Of a stretch of DNA of 9,234 nucleotides, positions 1 to 8,200 are shown in pieces. The stretch spans positions 1-9,234 of the forward strand of contig SBEK01000155.1 in NCBI GenBank assembly GCA_009668925.1. Reading direction: 5' to 3'. Each line of letters begins with the position of its first letter. Within the stretch, counting starts at the first letter, position 1. Source of the DNA: Deltaproteobacteria bacterium. GTDB lineage: Bacteria > Desulfobacterota > Syntrophia > Syntrophales > Smithellaceae. The notes beneath the pieces are model-generated. The model saw only the letters and a list, made by a program, of their open reading frames with translations, searched no databases and had not been told where the DNA came from. Made by a program: the position numbers and the translations under genes.

Positions 1-56
1 GATTGAGGATGGAAAAAATAATCAATGTTGGACGGGGACGGGGCACTCAGTTCTGA
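1..56 (+). other. Possible 3' end of an upstream gene with G-rich tandem repeat
   Basis: One forward frame is open from the window edge to a TGA at 54-56 and would end in the residues VGRGRGTQF. The Gly-Arg run comes from a tandem GACGGG-type repeat at 31-43. Similar G-rich 'ggacggggac' strings are, from memory, common at the 3' ends and flanks of REP-associated tyrosine transposase (IS200-like) genes in environmental Proteobacteria and Desulfobacterota. Only 17 codons are visible, so neither the coding status nor the mobile-element link can be shown here. It could equally be plain intergenic sequence. Confidence 0.2.
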
Positions 57-82
57 TTTCATCTTGATTTATCTCTCTTTCA

Positions 83-102
83 AGTGATCCGGATCATTCA
101 CT
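83..102. repeat. Palindrome TGATCCGGATCA, operator-like
   Basis: Bases 85-96 read TGATCCGGATCA, a perfect 12-bp palindrome. The surrounding bases also allow a second pairing, AGTGA at 83-87 with TCACT at 98-102. A symmetric site this size could bind a dimeric regulator or simply be part of the 3' flank of an upstream gene. No T-run follows on either strand, so it is not a normal intrinsic terminator. It lies about 400 bases from the methyltransferase start, far for a direct operator. No regulator family is implied by the sequence. Confidence 0.3.
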
Positions 103-496
103 CGCGCCGGTAATAATAGCGCCTTCTATATACCACGACGCAGCGGGGATTTCTTGCATAATATGGCCGGGAAGCTCTCTCCACATTCCTTTTCCTGCGT
201 TCCGGCTAATCGTCGCCCGGATGAACCGCATGGCGTACCGGCCGACCCTGCGGACTTTTTAATCAACCGTCTCACGGCATGCCGTCGAGGCCTGAAATGA
301 ACGTCTTTGTTTCGCGGCAAGCTCAGGAGAATCAACGCCCGCGCCTGGGGCGAAATTCAATCCGTAAAACAATATTTGTTTGATTTTCATGCAATTCAAT
401 GTAAGAGAAGAACCATTCATCAATTGTTTTCTCCGAGAACTGAATGGGGCGCATGTGTTCATGGTTCAGTCCGGCCGATAAAACGTGGAAGCCGCG

Positions 497-1456
497 ATGA
501 AAAAACTGATTCTGAAAATTCTTCCCCTGGCGGACATCATTTTCCTGCCGCTTCTCTACCCCGCCGCCTGGCTCATGAAAAGTATCCGTCGGGCCGGAGT
601 GCAGAACCTGCCGCGCTGTAAAAATGCCCTGATGAATATCGGCGTGTTTCCCATCCGCGATCATTATTATGAACCGCAGTTTGACCATCGGGCCCCCGGG
701 ACCGACTTTTCCCGGGACAGGCATTTGCCGGGAATCGACTGGAACATCGCCGGTCAGCTGGAAATGCTTACGAGGTTTACGTTCGCCCGGGAGCTTGCGG
801 ATCTCCCCGGGGAGAAACCGGCGTCCCGGGAATTTTATTTAAACAACGGCTCTTTCGAATCGGGGGATGCCGAATACTGGTACCAGCTGATTCGCGCCGT
901 GAAGCCCGAAAGGATCTTTGAAATCGGCAGCGGCAACTCCACGCTCATGGCGATAAAGGCCATCCGGCAAAACCACCGTGATGATCCGGATTACCGGTGC
1001 GAACACGTCTGCATCGAGCCCTACGAGATGCCCTGGCTCGAAGACGCGGGCGTGACCGTCGTTAGGCGGAAGGTCGAAGATCTGGAGCCGTCATTCTTCT
1101 TTGGACTTCAGGAAAATGACATCCTCTTCATTGATTCGTCTCACGTCATCAGGCCCCGGGGGGATGTGCTTTTTGAGTATCTCGAAGTGCTGCCTTCTCT
1201 GAACAAGGGCGTGATCGTTCATGTGCACGACATCTTTTCGCCGAAGAATTATCTCCGGGAATGGCTGCAAGATGAAGTCCGTTTCTGGAACGAACAGTAC
1301 CTGCTGGAGGCTTTCCTGTCCCACAACGACCGCTGGAAGATCGTCGGAGCGCTGAACCTGCTACATCATCAGCACTATGAGAAACTCAAATCGATTGCGC
1401 CGTTTTTGACCCCCGGAAGAGAGCCCGGCTCATTCTATATTCAAAAAATCGCTTAA
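497..1456 (+). CDS. Class I SAM-dependent methyltransferase (Methyltransf_24-like)
   Basis: Predicted 319-residue methyltransferase that would transfer a methyl group from S-adenosylmethionine to an unknown acceptor. The SAM-binding motif I is visible as FEIGSGNS at residues 141-148. An acidic loop follows (CIEPYE, 172-177), then the strand with FIDSSH (211-216) and the VHVHDIFSP segment (241-249), where the acidic and His residues are typical of this family. The C-terminal WNEQYLLEAFL stretch (264-274) recalls methyltransferases found among polysaccharide and glycosyltransferase genes, so a sugar or surface-polymer substrate is possible but not shown. Residues 1-27 are basic then strongly hydrophobic (LILKILPLADIIFLPLLYPA), suggesting membrane association. 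I chose ATG 497 because GGAAG at 487-491 gives a ribosome site; an in-frame GTG at 485 would add four residues. The gene stands alone and converges on the ligase gene. Confidence 0.85.
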   Translation: MKKLILKILPLADIIFLPLLYPAAWLMKSIRRAGVQNLPRCKNALMNIGVFPIRDHYYEPQFDHRAPGTDFSRDRHLPGIDWNIAGQLEMLTRFTFARELADLPGEKPASREFYLNNGSFESGDAEYWYQLIRAVKPERIFEIGSGNSTLMAIKAIRQNHRDDPDYRCEHVCIEPYEMPWLEDAGVTVVRRKVEDLEPSFFFGLQENDILFIDSSHVIRPRGDVLFEYLEVLPSLNKGVIVHVHDIFSPKNYLREWLQDEVRFWNEQYLLEAFLSHNDRWKIVGALNLLHHQHYEKLKSIAPFLTPGREPGSFYIQKIA

Positions 1457-1508
1457 CCGGCGGGTTTGGCCGGATAGCGCCGCGAAAGCCGCAGGAATCG
1501 TTTTTCGC
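1457..1508. terminator. Weak candidate terminator between convergent genes
   Basis: The 63-base gap between two converging genes holds two small inverted repeats. CCGGC (1457-1461) pairs with GCCGG (1469-1473) around a 7-base loop. GCGAAA (1482-1487) pairs with TTTCGC (1503-1508) around 15 bases. Read leftward, the first hairpin is followed within about 8 bases by a T-run, the complement of the A-run near 1444-1449. Read rightward, the T-run at 1501-1505 falls inside the second stem. Both stems are short, so the call rests mainly on the expectation that convergent genes need termination here. Confidence 0.3.
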
Positions 1509-1519
1509 TGATCATGAAC

Positions 1520-2749
1520 TCAGTGGGAACGGCGATCGAAGATGCGTTGGGATTTTTTTTCGCTGCGCAGAAGCTCGCCTAAGAGAACCGCCCGGGGAAC
1601 GACCGTAATGCCGATCTGAGATTTGCACTTTGCCCCAACGCTCTGCATCACGGTTTCCCGATTCGCTTCCGGGTCAATTTCGAACGTCAGCGTCGCAACG
1701 TCCCGGCCCTCCGAATTTTCGATCACCAAATGATATTCACTGCTCGCCCCCGGGACCTCCTGCAGGAGCCGGTCGATTTGCGCCGGGAAGATCATCGCCC
1801 CTCTTATCTTCACCATATCGTCCGTGCGCCCGAGAATCGTGTCGATTCTGGGATACCTAAGGCCGCAGGCGCATTCGCCGGGAATGATCCGCGTCAAGTC
1901 GTGCGTCCGGTAACGGACGAGCGGCGCTCCCTCCTTCCGCAGGGTCGTGATCACCAGTTCGCCGGTTTTTCCGGGGGGCAGCGGCTCGCAGGTCAGGGGG
2001 TCGATGATTTCAAAATACAGATAATCATCCCAGAAATGCATGCCGCATTCCCGGTCACAGCTGATGCCGATGCCAGGGCCGTAAATTTCGGTCAATCCGT
2101 AAATGTCATGCAGCTTGACGCCGAGCTCGCCCGCGATCCGGCGTCTCATTTTTTCTCCCCAGCGCTCGGAGCCGAATATTCCTTTTTTAAGATGGATCTT
2201 GTCGCGAAGGCCTCTTTTCGCAATTTCTTCCGCCAGAAGAAGCGCATAGGAGGCGGTCGCACACAGTACGGTGCTCTTGAGATCCGTCATCATCCGGATT
2301 TGCCTGTCGGTATTTCCCGGACCCGTCGGAATGACCATGGCTCCCAGCTCTTCGGCTCCCGCCTGAAAGCCGATCCCGGCGGTCCACAGGCCGTATCCCG
2401 GCGTAATTTGCACGCGGTCCGAACGGGTCAACCCGGCCGTCACGTAGCAGCGGCGAAACATCTCCGTCCAATCCCCGATGTCCTGCCGCGTATAAGGGAT
2501 GATGACCGGAACGCCCGTTGTGCCGGAAGAAGAATGGATCCGGACGACCTCGCGCTCCGGGACCGCCAGAAGACCCAAAGGGTATGCGTCTCTCAGGTCG
2601 TTCTTATCCGTAAAGGGCAGCGCCGCAAAATCTTCCCGGCTTTGAATCGCACCCGGGTCGATTCCGGAAAATTTTTTCGCGTAAAATTCGCTCTTGGCGG
2701 CAAGCGTGGAAAGCACTTTTTTAATCCGTTGCCATTGTGCTTCCTTCAT
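1520..2749 (-). CDS. PaaK-family adenylate-forming CoA ligase (phenylacetate-CoA ligase-like)
   Basis: A 409-residue ligase expected to activate a carboxylic acid with ATP to an acyl-adenylate and then to the CoA thioester. The nucleotide-binding loop SSSGTTG is at residues 73-79 and the adenine/acid-site motif YGLTE at 217-221. YRTHD follows at 280-284 and the hinge region GRTDDMVKIRG at 307-317. The C-terminal RSEKKSQRIFD (395-405) carries the expected catalytic lysine, probably Lys399. Cys231, Cys235, Cys293 and Cys295 sit where related ligases have a cysteine cluster that may bind zinc. The protein is about 25 residues shorter at the N-terminus than typical PaaK (430-440): the usual first helix is missing, and the ribosome site confirms the short start. 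Only 5 bases separate it from the acyltransferase stop. Phenylacetate is the family's best-known substrate, but other aryl or fatty acids are possible, so I give no gene symbol. Confidence 0.9.
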   Translation of the reverse strand: MKEAQWQRIKKVLSTLAAKSEFYAKKFSGIDPGAIQSREDFAALPFTDKNDLRDAYPLGLLAVPEREVVRIHSSSGTTGVPVIIPYTRQDIGDWTEMFRRCYVTAGLTRSDRVQITPGYGLWTAGIGFQAGAEELGAMVIPTGPGNTDRQIRMMTDLKSTVLCATASYALLLAEEIAKRGLRDKIHLKKGIFGSERWGEKMRRRIAGELGVKLHDIYGLTEIYGPGIGISCDRECGMHFWDDYLYFEIIDPLTCEPLPPGKTGELVITTLRKEGAPLVRYRTHDLTRIIPGECACGLRYPRIDTILGRTDDMVKIRGAMIFPAQIDRLLQEVPGASSEYHLVIENSEGRDVATLTFEIDPEANRETVMQSVGAKCKSQIGITVVPRAVLLGELLRSEKKSQRIFDRRSH

Positions 2750-2754
2750 GCCGT

Positions 2755-4035
2755 CTAGCCTCCTGTTTCATCCCGCTGCGGCTCACGCTGCACCCCGATG
2801 CCGTGGTCCGTCAGGATATCAAAAAAGCGTCTTTCGACAAGCGGCTGATCGATGGCCCGCGAAAAACTTACCGACAGGGTGTCCCGGTAGCTGATCACCC
2901 CGCATTCGATTCTAAAAAAATGTAAATTCCCGCCCACGGTATCGAAGCGCTCCACTTTATCTTGGATGGCTTCGGGCAAATCGATCGTCCCCATATTGGT
3001 CAGGTCCATGGAAAGCATTCCGGAGGCAATCTTGTCCAGCACCAGCATCGCCAACCGTTTTTTGATGAAAAGAGGCATCATGCGCACGAGGACATTTTCC
3101 TCGGCGGCCGTATTCTGGCTGATGAGCGCATTCTGGCTTTTTTCGGTAAGCAGCAGCCGGCACTGATGGTGCACCTCTTCCACGATTTCACGGAAGGTGT
3201 ACGGGCCTGCGCCCGGATCGATGCCGACATTGCCGAATCCCGAAAAGTTGCCAAGCGTCCTGGTCGGATAAAACTTTCTCAGGTTCGCGGAAACGGATAC
3301 TCTCACCGGCAGGGGAGAACGGGGTTTATTTTCTTGCTGGAGCAAAACCAAAGACTGCACAAGCACCGCCGTGAGATATTCCGTGACGCTCACGCGATGC
3401 GTCCGCGCTTTGGCCAGGACATCGCCCGCGCTCATGATTCCCGTGGCCAGGGCAATTTCTTCCAGCCTGGCGGGCCCGCCTGGCCGGCTCTCCGGACGAA
3501 AAGCCCGGGTATCGCGCCCCGGGGGTTTAAGGTTCCTGCGGCTGTATTTTTTATAGCCGTCCTCATACTCTTCCGGGCAGGGTGCTTCATGGACATCCAG
3601 CGCGCCGTGCGTAAACGGAACGTCGACGCCCTTCTGGCGGAAATACTGCACCAGAAGTGTTTTCAGAAGCGTTACCGCGCCGAACCCGTCGGAAAGAACG
3701 TGCGCCATCTCCACGTTTATTTTTCTTCCTTCGTATCCGACATGCAAAAGCGGACCCTGCGGGCTCAATGTTTGAAAGTGCGCCAGTGAATCCTGCTGCA
3801 GGGTGATCTTTTGCCCCGCTTCCTCCAGGAAATGCCAGAAGAACCCGTTTTTCAGCACGACATCGTAGTAGGGAAAACGCCGCATCGTCGCTTGGAGGGC
3901 GCCGGCCAGAACCGCCGGGTCCACGTCTTCGGTGAGCACCGCAATGAACCGAAAGCGCGGCCTTCTCCGGGACGTCGTAACGGAAGAAAACAAGCGGCCT
4001 GCATTATCAATTTCAAATCGTCGCGCCGGATTCAC
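2755..4035 (-). CDS. Condensation-domain-like acyltransferase (COG4908 / alcohol acetyltransferase-like)
   Basis: A free-standing acyltransferase of the chloramphenicol acetyltransferase/NRPS condensation fold, expected to move an acyl group from a thioester to an alcohol or amine. Numbering from the GTG at 4035 (426 residues), the catalytic motif HVLSDG is at 112-117, fitting HxxxDG with His112 as general base. Other family marks are NLRKFYPTRTLGNF (251-264), LTNMGTIDLP (344-353) and the C-terminal VERRFFDIL (400-408). No carrier-protein or adenylation domain is attached and no signal peptide is seen, so it is probably cytoplasmic and uses acyl-CoA. An in-frame ATG at 4119 would give 454 residues but would overlap hisC by 50 bases with unconvincing family sequence and no well-spaced ribosome site. 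A TTG at 4065 is a third option. The GTG follows a G-run (4053-4047) by 11 bases. Substrates are unknown; the coupled ligase downstream is the likely source of acyl-CoA. Confidence 0.85.
   Translation of the reverse strand: MNPARRFEIDNAGRLFSSVTTSRRRPRFRFIAVLTEDVDPAVLAGALQATMRRFPYYDVVLKNGFFWHFLEEAGQKITLQQDSLAHFQTLSPQGPLLHVGYEGRKINVEMAHVLSDGFGAVTLLKTLLVQYFRQKGVDVPFTHGALDVHEAPCPEEYEDGYKKYSRRNLKPPGRDTRAFRPESRPGGPARLEEIALATGIMSAGDVLAKARTHRVSVTEYLTAVLVQSLVLLQQENKPRSPLPVRVSVSANLRKFYPTRTLGNFSGFGNVGIDPGAGPYTFREIVEEVHHQCRLLLTEKSQNALISQNTAAEENVLVRMMPLFIKKRLAMLVLDKIASGMLSMDLTNMGTIDLPEAIQDKVERFDTVGGNLHFFRIECGVISYRDTLSVSFSRAIDQPLVERRFFDILTDHGIGVQREPQRDETGG
2759..2764 (-). promoter_or_regulatory. Ribosome binding site AGGAGG, translational coupling
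   Basis: A full-consensus AGGAGG lies 9 bases before the ligase ATG and inside the last two sense codons of the acyltransferase, whose TAG stop is at 2757-2755. This fixes the ligase start at 2749. It also means ribosomes finishing the acyltransferase are placed directly over the ligase ribosome site, so the two proteins are probably made in linked amounts. Confidence 0.8.
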
Positions 4036-4069
4036 TAAAGCAGCAGTCCCCCCAAGTTGACTCAATCCA

Positions 4070-5131
4070 TCATCCGCAGATATCGGCGACGGCCGCAAGA
4101 AAGCCGTCCATTTCTTCATCGTTGCCGATGCTCACCCTCAGGTAGTTGTCAATTCTGGGCTTGTCAAAATAGCGCACCAGGATGCCCTTTTCTCTCAGCC
4201 GCTGAAACAGGATGCGCGCCGGGCATTCCGGATTGGAGATAAAAATAAAATTGGCTTCGGACGGGATGACGACAAATCCCGTGTCCTTGAGCCTGGCCGT
4301 CACGCGCTCCCGGGTGGCGATGATTTTCGAGCGCGTCTCCTGAAACCAGGCGTCGTCTTGAATGGCTTCCCGGGCGCCGGCTTGGGCCAGACGGTCCACA
4401 GTATAGGAATTGATCGAGTCCTTGACGCGCGTGAGCCCTTCAATCAGTTCTTCGCTCCCCAGCGCATATCCCACGCGCAACCCCGCCAGCGAGTGCGATT
4501 TGGACAGCGTCCGGACGACCAGCAGATTTGCATACCGGTTCACCAGGCCCGCGGCGGTTTCGCCGCCGAAATCAATATAGGCTTCGTCCAGCACCACCAC
4601 GCTTGCTTCATTCCGCCCGAGAATCGCTTCCACATCCGCAAGCCCGATGCCGCGTCCGGTGGGCGCGTTGGGATTGGCAATGATGATTCCGCCGTTTTCC
4701 TGAAAGTAGCCTTCGACCGGAATTTTGAATTCGGCGTCCACCTCAATCAGCCGGAAAGGAATATTAAAGAATGCCGCGTAGACGGGATAGAAACTGTACG
4801 TGACGTCGGCAAAAAGTACCGCTTTGCCCGCCGGTTCAAAAAATGCCGGAAACGCAAAGGCCAGCAGTTCGTCGGAGCCGTTGCCGATAAAAACATTGCT
4901 TCTTTGAAGGCCGAAATACTCGGCAATCGCGTCTCGGAGCGCGTCGCCCAACGGATCGGGATAAAGCCGCAGGGTATCGCCGGCCGCCTCTTTGATCGCG
5001 TCAATGGCCCTGGGTGACGGCGGGTAAGGATTTTCGTTGGTATTGAGTTTAATGTATCTCCGGTCTTTGGGTTGCTCTCCCGGAACATAAGGTTTGATGT
5101 CTTTGACCGCCCGGGTCCAGTATCTGCTCAT
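4070..5131 (-). CDS. hisC: Histidinol-phosphate aminotransferase family (HisC)
   Basis: A 353-residue fold-type I PLP aminotransferase, the usual length for HisC. It would convert imidazole-acetol phosphate and glutamate to histidinol phosphate and 2-oxoglutarate; many family members also act on aromatic amino acids. Visible marks are KPYVPG near the N-terminus (13-18), LNTNENPY (29-36), NPNAPTG (153-159), DEAYIDF (182-188), the PLP-lysine region SKSHSLAGLRVGY (210-222, Schiff-base Lys211) and the substrate-carboxylate arginine in LRVSIG (Arg332). The start ATG at 5131 matches the family N-terminus; the ribosome site is weak (GGAA about 10 bases before). No other histidine gene is in the window. 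It lies 120 bases after the AsmA-like gene and about 34 bases before the acyltransferase, all on one strand. The 120-base upstream gap shows no clear promoter or terminator. The fold is certain; the in vivo substrate is less so. Confidence 0.88.
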   Translation of the reverse strand: MSRYWTRAVKDIKPYVPGEQPKDRRYIKLNTNENPYPPSPRAIDAIKEAAGDTLRLYPDPLGDALRDAIAEYFGLQRSNVFIGNGSDELLAFAFPAFFEPAGKAVLFADVTYSFYPVYAAFFNIPFRLIEVDAEFKIPVEGYFQENGGIIIANPNAPTGRGIGLADVEAILGRNEASVVVLDEAYIDFGGETAAGLVNRYANLLVVRTLSKSHSLAGLRVGYALGSEELIEGLTRVKDSINSYTVDRLAQAGAREAIQDDAWFQETRSKIIATRERVTARLKDTGFVVIPSEANFIFISNPECPARILFQRLREKGILVRYFDKPRIDNYLRVSIGNDEEMDGFLAAVADICG

Positions 5132-5251
5132 GACGCTATTTCCGTATCTTTCTTTTATTTGGATATTGATGGCTTTAGATATAAGAAATGCCGCCGAATT
5201 TCCACTATTTGTTTTTTTGCTTTTTCCCCGGAGGAAACGGGAGAGACCCCA

Positions 5252-8200
5252 TCAGCGCCCCAGGATGACGTCGCCGGTATCGGTGATGAGTTTTTCCGGC
5301 AGTTGAAAGAGGCGGCGGAAGGTGTCAAAGGTTCCCTTGGCCAGCGACCTGACCGGGATGGGCCGCACATCCGGGTCATCCCAGCTCCCCGTGGCTTTGA
5401 AATGAACGGTGATCAGATTGCCGCCCTCGTCGGTGAGCAGCCACCCCGCAATGGGAATTTTCGCCGCGATGAGATCCAGGGTTTGCAGCGGATGCACGCC
5501 GGCAATGAAGTCGACCCGTTCTTTGATGAAATCAATGCTCCCGGCGCCGGACATCTTCATGGCGTCGCTGTCGATGAGAAAATCATTTGATGACAGAACA
5601 CCTTCCTTCAGAGAGACATTGGCGGTGATTGTTTGATAAGGCATCCCGTCCGCAGCCATATCCGGCAGGCGGAGCTTGAACAGCTGCGCGACGTTGAGCA
5701 GCGAAAAGATTTTGGACAAGACCGAGAACTTCTTGAGAACGCCCTTTTGCGCCCGGACCTGCACCGAGCCTGCCGCGGTCTTCTTCAGGTCGTCCATTGT
5801 GTTTCCGGACGCCGTGAGATCGGCCGTTAAAGAAAGATCTCCCGTCACCATGCGTTCGCCGATCTTCAGCATTTCGGAAAGCGACGCGAGCGATACCCGG
5901 TCGAGCGCAAACCGCATCGCAAAACGGTTGGGCAAGCCCTCGCGCGCCTCCATCCGGCCGCCGCCCGTCAGTCCTCCGCCCAGCACCCGGACTTCCAGGC
6001 CATCGACAACCAGAATTCCCTGCTTCCATTCCAGAGAGGCTTTAAGCTTTCGGAAATCGACATCCCGGCATACACCGCTTGCCACCTGCAGGGCGAGGTT
6101 TATCTCCGCTGGCGGCGAAGCGGCATCTCCCGGCGACGAGCTTTTCAGAGCCGCAAGGCTTTGCGCGTCGTCGCAATGGATGTACGGCGAAGTCAGGGAT
6201 CCGGCAATTTTGGGGCCGGCAAAATCCAGAATGTCTCCGGCAAACCGGAACGTGGATTTGCCCAGTTGCAGCGTCAGCCGGTTCACATGCAGACGGTCGC
6301 CCTCGCGCGTGAACCTTCCCTGGACCTGCCGGAAAACCACCGCGCCTTCCGGGCCCGACAAACCAATATCTGCGGCCTGAATCTGCGGCGAACTCACACG
6401 GCAGGAGATGTTCGGCTTCCGGAAATCGCGCACCCGGCATTTCCCCAGGATTTCGCTTTCTCCGATGCGGGCCTTGATCTCCGATGTTTCCATCCGGTCG
6501 CCCTTGAAGGATGCCGTACCGGTCAAACCGCTGATGCGCTTCACGGCCCCCGGAGGCTTCAGGGATACTCCCTGGAAAGAAACGCTGCCTTCACGGAAAA
6601 ACGCGCCGGATTCACGCGGGGCTTTGCGGCCGCCGGCCAGATCGATCTGGCAGGTCCCGGCCGGATCGTACTTGCGCAGAGCCGGCAGAATCCTTGAGGC
6701 CCGCTCAAGATCAATCGGGCCGGAGCGAATTTTCGCCGAAAGGCTTTCCTGGCCTGTGAAACGGTAGATGGCCGAACCCGCAAGAGCGCCGCCCGGCAGG
6801 TCAACGGCAAAGGAAGAAATGTTCACGGCGTTTTGCGTCCAGACCATTTCCGCGGACAGCCGGGTCACTTGATGGAGCGGCTTTTCGATCACGTCGGGAT
6901 AGGTATAAGCGGCCCCGGTCAGATCTGCCCGGGCGCTGATTCGAAAGTCATCCGCCGGCCCCCGGCCCTCAAGAACCAGCGTCGCGTCTCCCGCAAATCG
7001 CAGATTGGCGAAGCGATCCTTCCCCAGAAGCCAGAGCACTTCGTCGCGGGTGGGCCGGACCGTCATTTGCGCGGTATAAACAACCGGTCCCGCGAGCGCA
7101 AAATCGGAAATGCCGCCGTCGAGCCGGCAGGGCGAAGCGCCGAAACGGCCTTCCATCCCCCGGAGCGAAAATTGCCTGTTTCTCAACTCCAGCGTCCCGC
7201 TGATATTCCGGAAGCCGGGCGTCCCGCTTTTGGGACCGAAGGCAAAGATCCCCTTTTTGACCTCCGCCCGGATCGAAAGAACACCGGCGTTTTCCGGCTT
7301 CATGATGTCCCGGATCTGGCTTTTCCGGCCTTTCAGACTTGCTTCGATCAGACGGAAATCACCTCCGGTGATGTGAGTTTCGATAAAGCGTCCGATCTGG
7401 GGCGGGATAATCTGCCAGGGAATGTAGGAATGCATGGCGGCAAGTGAAAATGACGAGGTTGCGGCGGCAGCCGTGAAAACGGGGTCTTCCTTGTCCATAT
7501 CCCGGATCGACAAACGGCCCGCCACGGCAACGCGATCCACCACCAGACGGCCGACCGCCAGGTCCAGATGATTCCCGCCGCGCGTTAGACTGTAATCCAT
7601 TTGCAGGACGCCGGGCTGAAGCGTCCCGCGGAACGCCTTTGAATATTGGATCCGGGCTTGGTTCAGGCTGAGGGTTCCCTTGGCCGTAAACTGAGCGAAC
7701 GTCCCGGAAATCGTCGTTTCCATATTCAGCCGGCCGGCCGGATTCAGCGCGGGCGCTAAGGCCTGCAGGTAAGGACGGTAGTGCTGGACATCCATTCCGT
7801 TAAGCCGGATATCCGCATCCCATTTCCCCTCCGCGATCGATTGGCCGGAAGGGGCCGGGTGAAAGGTCCCGAAAAGCGCCAGGGTTGCCTGATTTTCATT
7901 TTCCTGAAGCACGGCGGCCATCTTGAAATCGGAGGCGTCACTGAATTGCTGCTCACCGATGCGGCACTGCACCTTCGTGAAGCGAGTCGTGAGTCCCCCG
8001 GCGGACGCGGCCTGGTCCGTGAAAGTCAGCGATCCGTCTTCGACGGTTACTTTCCGGAGTTTCAGAACCTCCGATTTTTTTTGCCGGGCTAAAAGATCGG
8101 CGATGTTCAGAACGCCGCTTGGGTCCCTTGTCAAAAAGAGGCGGGGCCGGTCCAAAAGCAGTTCTCCGAGGGTCACGCGGTCGACCAGCAGAGGAAGAAG

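Larger units (their letters stand above)
1..496. other. Left non-coding region, no convincing gene
   Basis: No reading frame here looks like a protein. The short frames on both strands are rich in Arg, Ser and Cys, match no family I know, and lack good ribosome sites. The stretch holds a G-rich edge motif (31-43), a perfect 12-bp palindrome (85-96), and an inverted repeat with 7-base arms CCATTCA at 413-419 and TGAATGG at 441-447. It also holds two copies of AATTCAAT (354-361 and 393-400), which are close to chance level. Bases 350-430 are clearly more AT-rich than their surroundings, which fits a promoter region for the methyltransferase, but I find no -35/-10 pair good enough to call. It could include the decayed end of an upstream gene. 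Confidence 0.6.

Noticed and set aside
126..335. 69-codon minus-strand open frame in the left non-coding region
   Set aside because: Composition is dominated by Arg, Ser, Gly and Cys, there is no recognisable family and no clear ribosome site; it overlaps another equally poor frame.
259..462. 67-codon minus-strand open frame before the methyltransferase
   Set aside because: No family resemblance, poor start context, and it covers the likely promoter/leader region of the methyltransferase.
1730..2758. Long 342-codon forward open frame opposite the ligase
   Set aside because: It is antisense to a gene whose ligase motifs are unmistakable; the translation is Arg/Pro-rich and resembles no protein, as expected for a GC-rich shadow frame.
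2962..3789. 275-codon forward open frame opposite the acyltransferase
   Set aside because: Antisense shadow of a gene with a clear HxxxDG motif and family segments; no ribosome site or family match of its own.
4358..5017. 219-codon forward open frame opposite hisC
   Set aside because: Antisense shadow of a complete HisC-family gene.
4070..5131. CobD-like threonine-phosphate decarboxylase instead of HisC
   Set aside because: The N-terminal KPYVPG and LNTNENPY segments and the overall length fit HisC better, and no cobalamin genes are nearby.
5172..5251. Intrinsic terminator between the AsmA-like gene and hisC
   Set aside because: A short CCCG/CGGG hairpin is present on the minus strand, but an A-rich rather than a T-rich stretch follows it, so it should not terminate leftward transcription.
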